Made by a program: the position numbers and the translations under genes. From assembly GCF_005765165.1 (NCBI RefSeq), contig NZ_VCIW01000002.1:434001-498000 (forward strand): DNA of 64,000 nucleotides. The letters are read 5' to 3'. Numbering within the stretch: position 1 is the stretch's first letter; each line of letters begins with the position of its first letter. The notes beneath the pieces were generated by a model. That model was not told the origin of the DNA. It did no database searches and saw only the letters and a list, made by a program, of their open reading frames with translations. The stretch comes from Paenibacillus antri (GTDB lineage Bacteria; Bacillota; Bacilli; Paenibacillales; YIM-B00363). Positions 1 to 8,176 of the stretch are shown piece by piece.

Positions 1-94
1 CCGATACGTCGAGGAGTGGCGCCGCTTCGGGGGAGACCGGATGACGGAGGAAGTGAACCGTTGGGCCTCGCAACCGCATAACAACGATCGGTAA
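1..94 (+). CDS. C-terminal end of a probable sugar ABC transporter solute-binding protein (partial)
   Basis: An open frame entering from the left edge (first full codon at 2) runs for 30 codons to TAA at 92-94. The tail contains the pattern EEWRRFGGD followed by EEVNRW, which resembles the last helix of LipO/YtcQ-type extracellular solute-binding lipoproteins of Paenibacillaceae, where a YxEEWxxxGGDxxxxEVNR ending is common. It is followed directly by a terminator, so it is the last gene of its operon. Only the tail is visible, so the family call is an inference. Confidence 0.5.
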   Translation, partial: RYVEEWRRFGGDRMTEEVNRWASQPHNNDR

Positions 95-96
95 CA

Positions 97-146
97 AGCA
101 AGGTGCCGCCCCCAGCTCGAGATGACGGGGAACAGCACCTTGTTTT
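97..146 (+). terminator. Rho-independent terminator
   Basis: An 8-bp perfect stem, CAAGGTGC at 99-106 and GCACCTTG at 135-142, is followed by TTTT. A secondary CCCC/GGGG pairing is possible inside the loop. It closes the upstream partial gene and also lies just past the 3' end of the oppositely oriented GntR-type gene, so it may act in both directions. Confidence 0.75.
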
Positions 147-160
147 GCGTCTTCATAGGT

Positions 161-1564
161 TTACTTCGCCGGCGCGAATCCGCCGATCGCGGACAATTGG
201 GAGATCGTCGTCTCGATGCTCTGCAAGCCCATCCAATACATGTTCATGGCGGCCAACAATCGTTCGCGATCGCCGGCTCGGAGCTCTAGATCGTATAACT
301 GGGCATACGTATGGACGATGTCGCGATACATCCCGAACCGAGACGGACGATAGCCGGCTTCTTCGCCTTCCCATTCCGCCGCCTGGCGCAGGGCGGGAAT
401 GCTGTACGTATGCCTTCGGATGTGCAGCTGCGATTCGAAAGACGAGACGAAATCGATGAACGCGCGTCCCGCCTCCTTCTGCTTCGATCGCCGATTGAGC
501 GCCAGCCCGATCGTCAGCAGAAGCGTCTTGGGCGTATGAACGTACGGCAGCGGGGCGATGTCGAACGTAAGGTCCGCGTTCCGCATTCGATTCAAGTTAA
601 AATACGATGTCATCATCACGGATACCTTCTGCTGCGCGAACAGCCGCTCGACGCCGAAGTCGTTCTCGGACAGCAGAACGGAGAACATCTTCTGCCTGTG
701 TATCAGGTCGTAGCACGTTTGAATGCTGTCGAGAATCGGAGCGCAGGACCAATCGAGCTTGCCGGAGCGCTGCGCCGCGAAGTCGACCCCGCTCTGTAGA
801 ATGAAGATCGGCCAACGGTTCGACGTGCTCGGGTAAAAGTAAAACGGAAGGATGACGTCCCCGTGTTCGCTCTCCAGCAGCTCCAAACATTCCATGAATT
901 CCGACCATGTCCAATCCATCGGCGGCTCGGGAACGCCTCGTTCGGCGAAATGCCGCTTGTTATAACATAAGACGACCGGCGAGAAAATGATCGGCTTCAC
1001 CAGCAACCGGCCGTTCGCCCGGTACGGATCCGATAAATACGGATAGAGGCCGTCGTCTTCCTCGAGCGGCTCGAACCGGTCTTCGAGATCGTCGTCGGCG
1101 TCGAAAAATTGGCGGAAGTGAATCTGATTGATCGCGATGACGTCCACGATTTCGTTCTTGAGGTAGTAGTCCGCGACGTCGAAGTAATTGGACAGCTGCA
1201 GCGGCACGAGCTTCACGCGAATGTGCGGATATCGCAGCTGAAAGCGTTCGGTCAAGCGGTTCAAGTCGACGTCGTCGACGAGCGTGGGATAATATCCGAC
1301 CGAGATCGATACCGCCTTGTGTTCCCGCGTATCCGTCACGCGAATGCCGACGCGCGGGATGCGTTCGATCAGCGATTCGGCGACCAGTTCGTCCAATCCC
1401 TTCTGCACGGAATTAATGCTGAGGCGGTATTGCTTGCTTAGCTGATTGATGGAAGGGATGAAGGTCCCGCTTTGAAGTTTCCCCGACACGATATCGTTCC
1501 GCAAGGCGCCGATCATCTCGTCCATGCGTTCGCGGAACGTCGTGCGACTCGGCTTATTCTCCAC
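161..1564 (-). CDS. GntR-type regulator fused to a solute-binding-protein-like domain
   Basis: 467 residues, GTG start preceded by GAGAGGAGAG. Residues about 10-80 form a GntR winged helix (SGTFIPSINQLSKQY, then SINSVQKGLDELV). Residues about 88-460 resemble a family 1 extracellular solute-binding protein: an early AVSISVGYYP strand, then DVIAINQIHF and WTWSEFMECLELL, the last being typical of sugar-binding lipoproteins. There is no signal peptide or lipobox, so the binding domain should be cytoplasmic and act as a ligand sensor for the DNA-binding head. It diverges from the secreted propeller gene at 1835 and probably controls it, the neighbouring transporter, or both. Such fusions occur in Paenibacillaceae; the ligand is unknown. 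Confidence 0.8.
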   Translation of the reverse strand: MENKPSRTTFRERMDEMIGALRNDIVSGKLQSGTFIPSINQLSKQYRLSINSVQKGLDELVAESLIERIPRVGIRVTDTREHKAVSISVGYYPTLVDDVDLNRLTERFQLRYPHIRVKLVPLQLSNYFDVADYYLKNEIVDVIAINQIHFRQFFDADDDLEDRFEPLEEDDGLYPYLSDPYRANGRLLVKPIIFSPVVLCYNKRHFAERGVPEPPMDWTWSEFMECLELLESEHGDVILPFYFYPSTSNRWPIFILQSGVDFAAQRSGKLDWSCAPILDSIQTCYDLIHRQKMFSVLLSENDFGVERLFAQQKVSVMMTSYFNLNRMRNADLTFDIAPLPYVHTPKTLLLTIGLALNRRSKQKEAGRAFIDFVSSFESQLHIRRHTYSIPALRQAAEWEGEEAGYRPSRFGMYRDIVHTYAQLYDLELRAGDRERLLAAMNMYWMGLQSIETTISQLSAIGGFAPAK

Positions 1565-1605
1565 TAGGCGACTCTCCTCTCTCCCTTATTTTTCTATCTC
1601 TTGTT

Positions 1606-1633
1606 ATTTTAGCTCAGCAATAAAAAAAGACAA
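1606..1633 (-). promoter_or_regulatory. Candidate sigma-A promoter for the GntR-type gene
   Basis: On the minus strand TTGTCT (complement of 1628-1633) is followed after 16 bp by TAAAAT (complement of 1606-1611), about 40 bp before the GTG start. Found by eye against the sigma-A consensus. Confidence 0.45.
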
Positions 1634-1665
1634 CACAAAACCAGGCAAACGATACGTCGGCCATA

Positions 1666-1694
1666 TTGACAGGCAGATGGGTGAATAATACAAT
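1666..1694 (+). promoter_or_regulatory. Sigma-A promoter for the secreted propeller gene
   Basis: TTGACA at 1666-1671, a 17-bp spacer and TACAAT at 1689-1694: a near-consensus sigma-A promoter. The transcript would carry a leader of roughly 130 nt before the preferred TTG start at 1835. A GGAGGT at 1731-1736 sits just before an ATG at 1739 and could drive a longer product or a leader peptide. Confidence 0.65.
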
Positions 1695-1834
1695 AACCCG
1701 TAGATGTGATATAGATATGATACAGAAAATGGAGGTAGATGCCAAGGGGAATCGGAACGTTGCTGCTCTTTTTTTGCCATTACATGTCAGAAAATTATTG
1801 CAATTCTTATAACGACGAACGGGGAGTGAAACGA

Positions 1835-4800
1835 TTGAGGCGCAAAAGCATTCGATTACTGGCCCTCTTCACGATTTGTTTTTGTTTACTTGCGCAAACG
1901 CTTCCGACGCAACATCAGGTCGCCGAAGCCGCGGACGTCTTCGGCGCGACGTTGACGAACCCGGGCTTCGAGCTGGAATCGACCGAAGGAGCGGTTCCGG
2001 GCTGGACCGTCGATTCGGCGACGGCCGCGTACGGAACGACGGTCGTCAGCGACGTGTACGCAAGGACGGGAAGCCATAGCTTACTGTTTCACGATCGGAC
2101 GGCCGGGGCGTCGCCTATAGGCAGCTATCGCGTGTTGAGCGAGCCGCTTGCGGCCGGCGCGGGCGATACCGTCTCGTTCGGCATCTATATTTACAAGGCA
2201 GCCGCCGCGGATCAATCGCACGGCGTGCAGCCGGTCATACACTTCTACAACGCGGCAGGCACGCAAATCGGCCTGAACGCTTTCACGAACTATGGGAAGG
2301 ACGCCGTTCCCGTCGGTACGTGGTTCCAAGCGACCGTGTCGATGAAGGCGCCGGCCGGCACGGCTTCCTTCAAGGTGGGGCTGTATTCCGGCTTCCCGAG
2401 CCTGACGAAGGTATACATGGACGATGCGAGCGTTACGGTCGTCCCGGCTGAGACGCCGTTGCCGACAAGCGTTCAGAACCCTAGCTTCGAAGCCGACTTG
2501 GTCGGCGGCGCGATTCCGGGCTGGAGCCTGGGCGCGCTGACGACGGGAACGTTGGAGCGCAGCGATGCGGCGGCGCTTACGGGAACGTACAGCTTGTATT
2601 TCAAGGACTCGTCTACGACCGCTTGGACGCGCGCCATGAGCGACAAGGTGGCGGTCACGGCCGGAGAGACGATCGTCGTCTCGGCGAACGCGTACGTGTT
2701 GTCGCAGACGCACAACATCGTCTTGCAGGTGTATTATTACGGCGCGAACAACGCGCAGGTCGGCGCGAACGAGACGTTGTTCTCCAGCAATTCGCTCGGT
2801 ACGCGGAAGTGGTCCGCCATGAGAGTGCTGTCCAAGGTGCCGGCGGGCGCCGTGTCCGCGAGAGTAGGGCTCAGCTCCGGCGAGCCGAGCTTGACCGAAG
2901 CGTACTTCGACGATGTCGCGATTACGGTCCAGCCGCCGGAGGTTCCGCTCGATCGCACGTATCAAGCGCCGATCTCCCTCGGGGACATGGTGAAGGTCAA
3001 CCTGGGGCAGGCGGGCGCGATTCAGACGAACGCGGCCGGGGAGAACGAAGCTTACTTCGTTACGAACGGAAGTCCCGGAACGTTCTTCGCCGTCGACGGC
3101 GAGACGGGCGAGCTGAAGTTCCAGGAAGTCATCCCGGGCACGATCGCCACCTGGGCGATGACGATCGGTCCGGATAAGAACGTCTACTTCTCGGGTACGG
3201 AAACCGGCAACCTGTATCGTTATTTGCCTCTCGAGAAACGGGTGGAAAATCTCGGCTACAATCAAACAGACAACTGGGTTTGGGAGCTTACGACGATCGG
3301 CGACAAAATGTACGGCGGTACCTTCAACACGACGTCGTACGGTAAAGTGTTCGAGTATGACTTTACGACCGGCGCATTCCGCAATTACGGTACGGTCGAG
3401 AACGGACAGCAATACGTTCGCGGCATCGCAGTAGACGATCAGTACATTTATGCCGCGCTCGGCGCGACGATGCGGCTGTACAAGATCGACCGCGTCACCG
3501 GCGAGAAGACGGAAATCGACGTGCCGGGCTATTCCGGCAAAGCCGGCATCATGGCGGACGTGTTCGTCCTGAACGGCAAGCTGTTCGTGTCGGTGAGCAC
3601 GGTGAACATGGTCGTCATCGACATCGCGTCCGGCGAGGTCGAAGGTACGTTCCAGCATAGCGCGATGATTTCCGAGCCGTCGCCGGACGATCCGAACGCG
3701 ATCTACTACAAATACCTCACCAAATTTTACAAGTACGATATCGCCGCAAAGCAGCAAACCGAAATCGTACTCCCCTACGAGCTGCCGGATACGGCGCGCG
3801 TGAAGGATTACGCGTGGATCGAGATGCGAAGCGGGGAGAAAGCCGGTCAAACCGTGCTGGCCCTGATCACCCAATACGGGGAGTATATTCTCATCGATCC
3901 GAAAGACAAGTGGATGTCTTTCGTCGAGCTGGAGATCGGAGCGCAGCCGGTCGGCATCCAATCGCTCAAGACCGGCTTCGACGGAAGAATTTACATGGGC
4001 GGCTATCAGCGGGGCATGAGCATCTATAACCCGTTCACGAACAATATCGATGTAAATATTTCCTCCTTCGCGCAGCCGGAGGGCATCGGCTTCATGAACG
4101 GCAAAGTGTACTACGGTACGTACGTCGGGGCGATCATGTACGACTACGACCCGACGAAGGAAATCGCGCTGAATCAGAACCCGAGGCCGGTATTCGACAT
4201 CGAGCATCAAGACCGCCCGTTCGTCATTACGTCGGGAGACGACAAGCTGTTCGTCGGCACGGTGCCGGATTACGGCTTCCTCGGCGGCGCGCTCGCCGTG
4301 TACGACGAAGCGACGAACGTATGGAAGCAGTTCGATCACGAGGAGCTGGTCGCGAACCAAAGCATTATCGGTCTCGCCTACAAGGACGGATTGCTATACG
4401 GCAGTACGACCGTGTGGGGCGGCCTCGGGAAGGATCCTTCCGAGCAAGAGGCGAAAATTTTCGTATGGGACGTCGAAAACGAGCGGAAGATCGACGAGTT
4501 TACGCTCGACGATCTGGAGATCGACGAAGCGCCGCGCATGATCGGCTCGATCGCCTTCGGTCCCGACGGCTTGTTATGGGGCGTCGTGGACGGAACCATT
4601 TTCGCAATGGACGCGTCTACGAAAGAGATCGTGAAAAGCAAACAGATCGGCCCAAGCTTGTACAACTCCAGCAAGTGGCTGCCGTACGAGCTCGAGTGGG
4701 GGCCAGACGGCATGCTGTATACGACCTTGTCGAGGAAGCTGATCGCGATCGATCCCGAGACGCTCCGATACAAGGAACTGTACGGCGGCTTCGTCAACCT

Positions 4801-5170
4801 GATGACGCTCGGCGTCGACGGCAGCATCTACTTTGCGCCGGAGGCCGGTTCGAAGCTGTCCCGCATCGCCGTGCCGGAGACGGACGCGACGCTCGCCTCG
4901 ATCGCGATCGGCGGCCGGCCGCTTGCGGGCTTCTCGCCGGGGGTTCGGAACTACAAGACGTCGATGCTGCCGATGGCGGACATCGCTGCCGTTCCGACGC
5001 AGCCGGGCGCAACGGTGTACGTAGAGGATCTGCGTCCGAAAGAATGGAAAGCGATCGTCCATGTGACGGGGACGGACGGGAAATCGAAGCAGACTTATAC
5101 GATCGAAGTCGATAAACCTGGGAGAGACGATCCGGGCAAACCTAGTCAACCGGGGAATCCGAACCGGTAA
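1835..5170 (+). CDS. Large secreted beta-propeller protein with two N-terminal carbohydrate-binding-like modules
   Basis: About 1111 residues from a TTG start at 1835, chosen because GGGGAG at 1821-1826 lies 8 nt upstream and the product then begins with a clean signal peptide (RRKSIRLLALF, hydrophobic core, cleavage near AEAAD). An in-frame ATG at 1739 would add 32 residues. Two related modules of about 150 residues follow, opening NPGFELES and NPSFEADL and each containing PGW and a YxDD strand, as in CBM4/9/22-like jelly rolls. The centre (nt about 2950-4860) is a repeated-blade propeller with many YGG, DxxTG and GPDG turns. The C-terminus (nt about 4880-5130) resembles a cadherin-like sandwich (LASIAIGGRPLAGFSPG). 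No catalytic motif was recognised; a polysaccharide-binding or lyase-like role is only a guess. Confidence 0.75.
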   Translation: MRRKSIRLLALFTICFCLLAQTLPTQHQVAEAADVFGATLTNPGFELESTEGAVPGWTVDSATAAYGTTVVSDVYARTGSHSLLFHDRTAGASPIGSYRVLSEPLAAGAGDTVSFGIYIYKAAAADQSHGVQPVIHFYNAAGTQIGLNAFTNYGKDAVPVGTWFQATVSMKAPAGTASFKVGLYSGFPSLTKVYMDDASVTVVPAETPLPTSVQNPSFEADLVGGAIPGWSLGALTTGTLERSDAAALTGTYSLYFKDSSTTAWTRAMSDKVAVTAGETIVVSANAYVLSQTHNIVLQVYYYGANNAQVGANETLFSSNSLGTRKWSAMRVLSKVPAGAVSARVGLSSGEPSLTEAYFDDVAITVQPPEVPLDRTYQAPISLGDMVKVNLGQAGAIQTNAAGENEAYFVTNGSPGTFFAVDGETGELKFQEVIPGTIATWAMTIGPDKNVYFSGTETGNLYRYLPLEKRVENLGYNQTDNWVWELTTIGDKMYGGTFNTTSYGKVFEYDFTTGAFRNYGTVENGQQYVRGIAVDDQYIYAALGATMRLYKIDRVTGEKTEIDVPGYSGKAGIMADVFVLNGKLFVSVSTVNMVVIDIASGEVEGTFQHSAMISEPSPDDPNAIYYKYLTKFYKYDIAAKQQTEIVLPYELPDTARVKDYAWIEMRSGEKAGQTVLALITQYGEYILIDPKDKWMSFVELEIGAQPVGIQSLKTGFDGRIYMGGYQRGMSIYNPFTNNIDVNISSFAQPEGIGFMNGKVYYGTYVGAIMYDYDPTKEIALNQNPRPVFDIEHQDRPFVITSGDDKLFVGTVPDYGFLGGALAVYDEATNVWKQFDHEELVANQSIIGLAYKDGLLYGSTTVWGGLGKDPSEQEAKIFVWDVENERKIDEFTLDDLEIDEAPRMIGSIAFGPDGLLWGVVDGTIFAMDASTKEIVKSKQIGPSLYNSSKWLPYELEWGPDGMLYTTLSRKLIAIDPETLRYKELYGGFVNLMTLGVDGSIYFAPEAGSKLSRIAVPETDATLASIAIGGRPLAGFSPGVRNYKTSMLPMADIAAVPTQPGATVYVEDLRPKEWKAIVHVTGTDGKSKQTYTIEVDKPGRDDPGKPSQPGNPNR

Positions 5171-5265
5171 CGGGGAAGCGGAGCCGTCTCTGCGGAGACT
5201 GCCGTGCAGTGAAAATAAAGGATAGAATTGATGCGTCGAAATGTTAGACCGGCTTGAACAAACAA

Positions 5266-5312
5266 ACAGCGGTAGCCTTGGACAGAAAAATAAAGTCCTG
5301 GACTACCGCTGT
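5266..5312 (-). terminator. Terminator of the PadR/ABC operon
   Basis: A 10-bp perfect stem (5266-5275 with 5303-5312), with a GGAC/GTCC extension inside, lies just past the stop of the permease gene. Read on the minus strand it is followed by GTTTGTTTG. No T-run follows on the plus strand, so it mainly serves the leftward operon. Confidence 0.65.
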
Positions 5313-5330
5313 ATATACGATGAGCAAAAC

Positions 5331-6092
5331 TTAAGCTGCTTTCCGTTGGTATGCGCGCACCGCAAATAGATATGCGACGATCGATATCCCTAAGCACCAC
5401 GCGAGAGCGACCCAAATATCATTGCCTACCGGTTGACTTGACAACAGAGCGCGGATGGTTTCTACGATCGAGGTCACCGGCTGATTTTCGGCAAAGGCGC
5501 GCACGACTGACGGCATCGTTTCGGTCGGCACAAAGGCCGAACTGATAAACGGCAGGAAGATTAACGGATAGGAAAACGCGCTGGCCCCTTCCACCGATTT
5601 CGCGGACAGTCCGGCAATCGCCGCGACCCAAGTCAAAGCCAGCGTAAACAGTACGAGTATACCGGCCACGGCAAGCCAAGACAGAACCCCCGCCGACGAG
5701 CGAAAGCCCATAATGAGCGCTGCGAGAATGATGACGATAACGGAAAGGAGGTTGGATACCACCGAGGTTAGCACGTGCCCCCACAGCAAGGAGGAACGCG
5801 CAATCGGCATGGAGTGGAACCGCTCAATGATGCCCCGTTGCTTATCCAAAAACAGGCGGTAAGCCGTATAGGATATGCCGCTTGCAATCGCAATCAGCAG
5901 GATACCGGGCAGCAGGTAGTTCACATAGTTATCCATACCGCTTTGGATCGCGCCGCCGAATACATAGACGAACAGCAGCATCATCGCAATCGGAGTGATG
6001 CAAACCGTGATGATGGTGTCCATGCTTCGTAAAATATGGCGCATGGAACGTCCAAGCATCACGCTCATGTCGCTGAAAAAAAACTCATTCAT
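5331..6092 (-). CDS. ABC-2 type transporter permease (DrrB-like)
   Basis: 253 residues with about six hydrophobic segments and the ABC-2 family pattern LLPGILLIAIASG, followed by the cytoplasmic stretch DKQRGIIERFHSMPI, which is characteristic of daunorubicin-exporter DrrB-type permeases. It is the last gene of the operon and begins 2 nt after the ATPase stop. With the ATPase it should form a drug, lipid or peptide exporter. The substrate cannot be inferred from sequence. Confidence 0.88.
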   Translation of the reverse strand: MNEFFFSDMSVMLGRSMRHILRSMDTIITVCITPIAMMLLFVYVFGGAIQSGMDNYVNYLLPGILLIAIASGISYTAYRLFLDKQRGIIERFHSMPIARSSLLWGHVLTSVVSNLLSVIVIILAALIMGFRSSAGVLSWLAVAGILVLFTLALTWVAAIAGLSAKSVEGASAFSYPLIFLPFISSAFVPTETMPSVVRAFAENQPVTSIVETIRALLSSQPVGNDIWVALAWCLGISIVAYLFAVRAYQRKAA

Positions 6093-6094
6093 TG

Positions 6095-6853
6095 TTATTT
6101 TCCCTCCTTTTTGCCAATGATTGCGAGGAATATCTCCTCCAACGAAGGTTGTTTTTCCACGTACTCCGTCTTTGCGGGCGGGAACAGCTTTTTCAGTTCC
6201 TCAAGCGTGCCTTCGGCAATAATCTTGCCCTTGTGCAAAATGGCGATTCGATCGGCAAGTTGTTCGGCCTCATCCAAATATTGAGTGGTCAGGAATACCG
6301 TTGTGCCGCCTTCGGCAAGCTCCTTGACAATCTTCCAAGCCTCGATGCGCCCCTCGGGGTCAAGGCCTGTGGTCGGCTCGTCGAGGAAGATGAGCTGCGG
6401 ATTTCCGATCAGGCTCATGGCAATGTCGAGCCTCCGGCGCATACCGCCCGAATAGGTGGACACCTTGCGGTCGGCGGCGTCGTTCAAGTCAAAGCGATTC
6501 AGTAAATCATCCGCGATATGACGCGGATGATTAAGATGGCGCAGTTTGGCGATCATAATCAGATTTTCCCGCCCGGTCAATATTTCGTCCACGGCGGCAA
6601 ATTGTCCGGTCAGACTGATCGCCTGCCGCACTTTCTCGGGTTTTGTCGCGACATCGAATCCGTTTACGGTGGCGGTGCCTCCGTCCTGTTTGAGCAGCGT
6701 TGTGAGGATTCTGACAATCGTCGTCTTACCCGCGCCGTTGGAGCCAAGCAGGGCGAAGATCTCGCCTCGCTTCACTTCGAAATCGACGCCCTTTAGGACT
6801 TCTGTGTCCTTGAAAGACTTTCGCAGACCCTTCACTTCAATCGCTTCTTCCAT
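6095..6853 (-). CDS. ABC transporter ATP-binding protein (DrrA-like)
   Basis: 252 residues. Walker A GSNGAGKT (37-44), Q-loop Q84, signature YSGGM (134-138), Walker B LIFLDE (154-159) and the DrrA-type TTGLDPEGR are all present, so it should be catalytically competent. The C-terminus (PSLEEIFLAIIG) matches the regulatory tail usual in DrrA-type exporters. It pairs with the permease at 5331-6092 and lies downstream of a PadR repressor and two DUF1048 genes, so induction by the exported compound is likely. Confidence 0.92.
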   Translation of the reverse strand: MEEAIEVKGLRKSFKDTEVLKGVDFEVKRGEIFALLGSNGAGKTTIVRILTTLLKQDGGTATVNGFDVATKPEKVRQAISLTGQFAAVDEILTGRENLIMIAKLRHLNHPRHIADDLLNRFDLNDAADRKVSTYSGGMRRRLDIAMSLIGNPQLIFLDEPTTGLDPEGRIEAWKIVKELAEGGTTVFLTTQYLDEAEQLADRIAILHKGKIIAEGTLEELKKLFPPAKTEYVEKQPSLEEIFLAIIGKKEGK

Positions 6854-6867
6854 CCCGACATCCCCTT

Positions 6868-7218
6868 TTACTTTGGTTTATCCGTAAACTTTTTCATGGT
6901 TTTGTTACCTTCTTGGTCTACAGATTCTTGATAGATGTCAGCGTACGTTTTTGAATCTTTGATTAGATCGTCGCAGAAAGCCGCAACGTCGCTGCCCGTC
7001 ACTTCGAGCACGCCTTTCCCCAAAGCCGCGCCTTCTTCAAAAAGATCGACAATCCCCAAGAGCAAACCCGTCCCGTCGGTTAGCTCGACAGGGCCGACCT
7101 TAAACAGATATTTTTGAATCTCTTTATAAACAATCTGATAATCTTGCGGGAGCGCTTTGACGCGCGTCACGTGCGCTCGCCATTCTTTTTTGCCTTCGAT
7201 GATATCTCGTATTCTCAT
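6868..7218 (-). CDS. DUF1048 family protein, copy 1
   Basis: 116 residues, mostly helical, no signal peptide. It has the DUF1048 layout: a basic helical start (IIEGKKEWRAHVTRVKALP), then DYQIVYKEIQKYL and a central LLGIVDLFEEGAALGKGVLEVTG. It shares the pattern (G)VLEVTG/VQEVLGDDxxxFC with the next gene, so the two are paralogues. DUF1048 proteins are typically found between PadR regulators and ABC exporters in Bacillota; their molecular function is not established. Separated from the ATPase gene by 14 nt. Confidence 0.8.
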   Translation of the reverse strand: MRIRDIIEGKKEWRAHVTRVKALPQDYQIVYKEIQKYLFKVGPVELTDGTGLLLGIVDLFEEGAALGKGVLEVTGSDVAAFCDDLIKDSKTYADIYQESVDQEGNKTMKKFTDKPK

Positions 7219-7227
7219 GTTATCCTC

Positions 7228-7575
7228 CTATTTGCCTAATTTTTTAGCGATATTATTGTTGAGTTGCTCGCGCCACTTGTCGCGAAAAGACTTTGCCCCT
7301 TCTGCGCCGGCCAGCGCTGAACAGAAACCATTGATGTCGTCGCCCAATACCTCTTGGACGCTCTGACCGTCCGCCGCCGTTTCTTCGAGCAGGCCAAGCA
7401 CGCCGTCAAGAATCGGCATGAGGTTGCGACCGGTGAAATCCGAGTGCGCCCAAAGATTGGCATTGATTTTTTTCCATGCAGCTTGATAATCGGCGGGCAG
7501 CTTTTCGGCTCGCGATTCGAATTTTTTCATTTCTTTAGTCATGTCGCTGCCGGTGATTTTTTCCCAAAAGTTCAT
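7228..7575 (-). CDS. DUF1048 family protein, copy 2
   Basis: 115 residues from ATG at 7573-7575, preceded by AAAGGAG with 7-nt spacing; the longer open frame upstream is not used. Key stretches are EKLPADYQAAWKKI and LDGVLGLLEETAADGQSVQE. The ATG overlaps the PadR stop as ATGA, so the two are translationally coupled. Paralogous to the 6868-7218 gene, which suggests a heteromeric pair or a recent duplication inside the operon. Function unknown. Confidence 0.82.
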   Translation of the reverse strand: MNFWEKITGSDMTKEMKKFESRAEKLPADYQAAWKKINANLWAHSDFTGRNLMPILDGVLGLLEETAADGQSVQEVLGDDINGFCSALAGAEGAKSFRDKWREQLNNNIAKKLGK

Positions 7576-7901
7576 AATTCTTTCTCCTTTAACTCGTTCA
7601 TTTTTGACGATACGAACTCCCATTTGTCCCAGAACTTACGCAGTTCCTCGCGCCCCGCGTCGTTGATCGCGAAAAACTTTCGCGGCGGTCCCATGTCGGA
7701 GGGCTTCTTGGTGATCTCCACTAACTTGTTTTTTTCAAGCCGGATCAGGATGGTGTACACCGTTCCCTCCACAACATCTGTGAAGCCAAGGGCGTTCAGC
7801 CGTCGCGTGATTTCGTAGCCGTAGGTTTCATTGCGGCTAATAATTTCAAGGACACAGCCCTCGAGCACCCCTTTGAGCATTTCCGTTAGGTTTTCCAGCA
7901 C
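7572..7901 (-). CDS. PadR family transcriptional regulator
   Basis: 109 residues from the second GTG (7899-7901), preferred because AAAGGG lies 5 nt before it; the first GTG at 7907 overlaps that site. The PadR winged helix is clear: MLKGVLEGCVLEIISR, ETYGYEITRRL, VEGTVYTILIRLEKN and the wing PPRKFF, then a short helical dimerisation tail. It is the first gene of the DUF1048/ABC operon and probably represses its own promoter until a substrate of the exporter binds. Confidence 0.9.
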   Translation of the reverse strand: MLENLTEMLKGVLEGCVLEIISRNETYGYEITRRLNALGFTDVVEGTVYTILIRLEKNKLVEITKKPSDMGPPRKFFAINDAGREELRKFWDKWEFVSSKMNELKEKEL

Positions 7902-7933
7902 AATCACCCTTTGCTATTCTGTATCACATGTAT

Positions 7934-7985
7934 GCAGTATTACTTACTACTGCTATAAAGTAACACGTAGTAGGTGGTATGTCAA
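7934..7985 (-). promoter_or_regulatory. Promoter and candidate PadR operator
   Basis: On the minus strand TTGACA (complement of 7980-7985), a 17-bp spacer and TACTTT (complement of 7957-7962) make a promoter with a strong -35 and weak -10. Just downstream, 7934-7953 is an inverted repeat GCAGTA-N8-TACTGC, positioned where a bound PadR dimer would block transcription. The operator assignment is an inference. Confidence 0.5.
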
Positions 7986-8101
7986 GGGCGTTCGCTCCGA
8001 CTCGGATTTTAACAAACGACATTGTACAATTGTCGAATACTTTTCATGCCGGCGAACGGGGGCGCCTCGAGCGTGTACATGCACGAATAGGCGAACGCCC
8101 A

Positions 8102-8109
8102 CATACAAT
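8102..8109 (+). promoter_or_regulatory. Sigma-E-like -10 box upstream of sigK
   Basis: CATACAAT matches the -10 consensus of mother-cell sigma-E promoters (CATACAMT), about 68 bp before the sigK start, and sigK is a classical sigma-E (and sigma-K) target. A convincing -35 at the usual distance was not found (8081-8087 matches only the first three positions), so this is tentative. Confidence 0.4.
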
Positions 8110-8176
8110 GTAGGGATGCGACGTCCCTGTTTTTTCCGGAGGACGGGGCGTGCAAAACTTCAGGGGGTGTTCGAAC

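Noticed and set aside
2081-4360. A 759-codon minus-strand frame opposite the propeller gene
   Set aside because: Composition is Arg/Val/Asp-rich as expected of an antisense shadow; no start signals or family features.
8040-8150. A skin-type recombination site near sigK
   Set aside because: The sigma-K frame is continuous over its whole length, and no repeated recombination core was seen.
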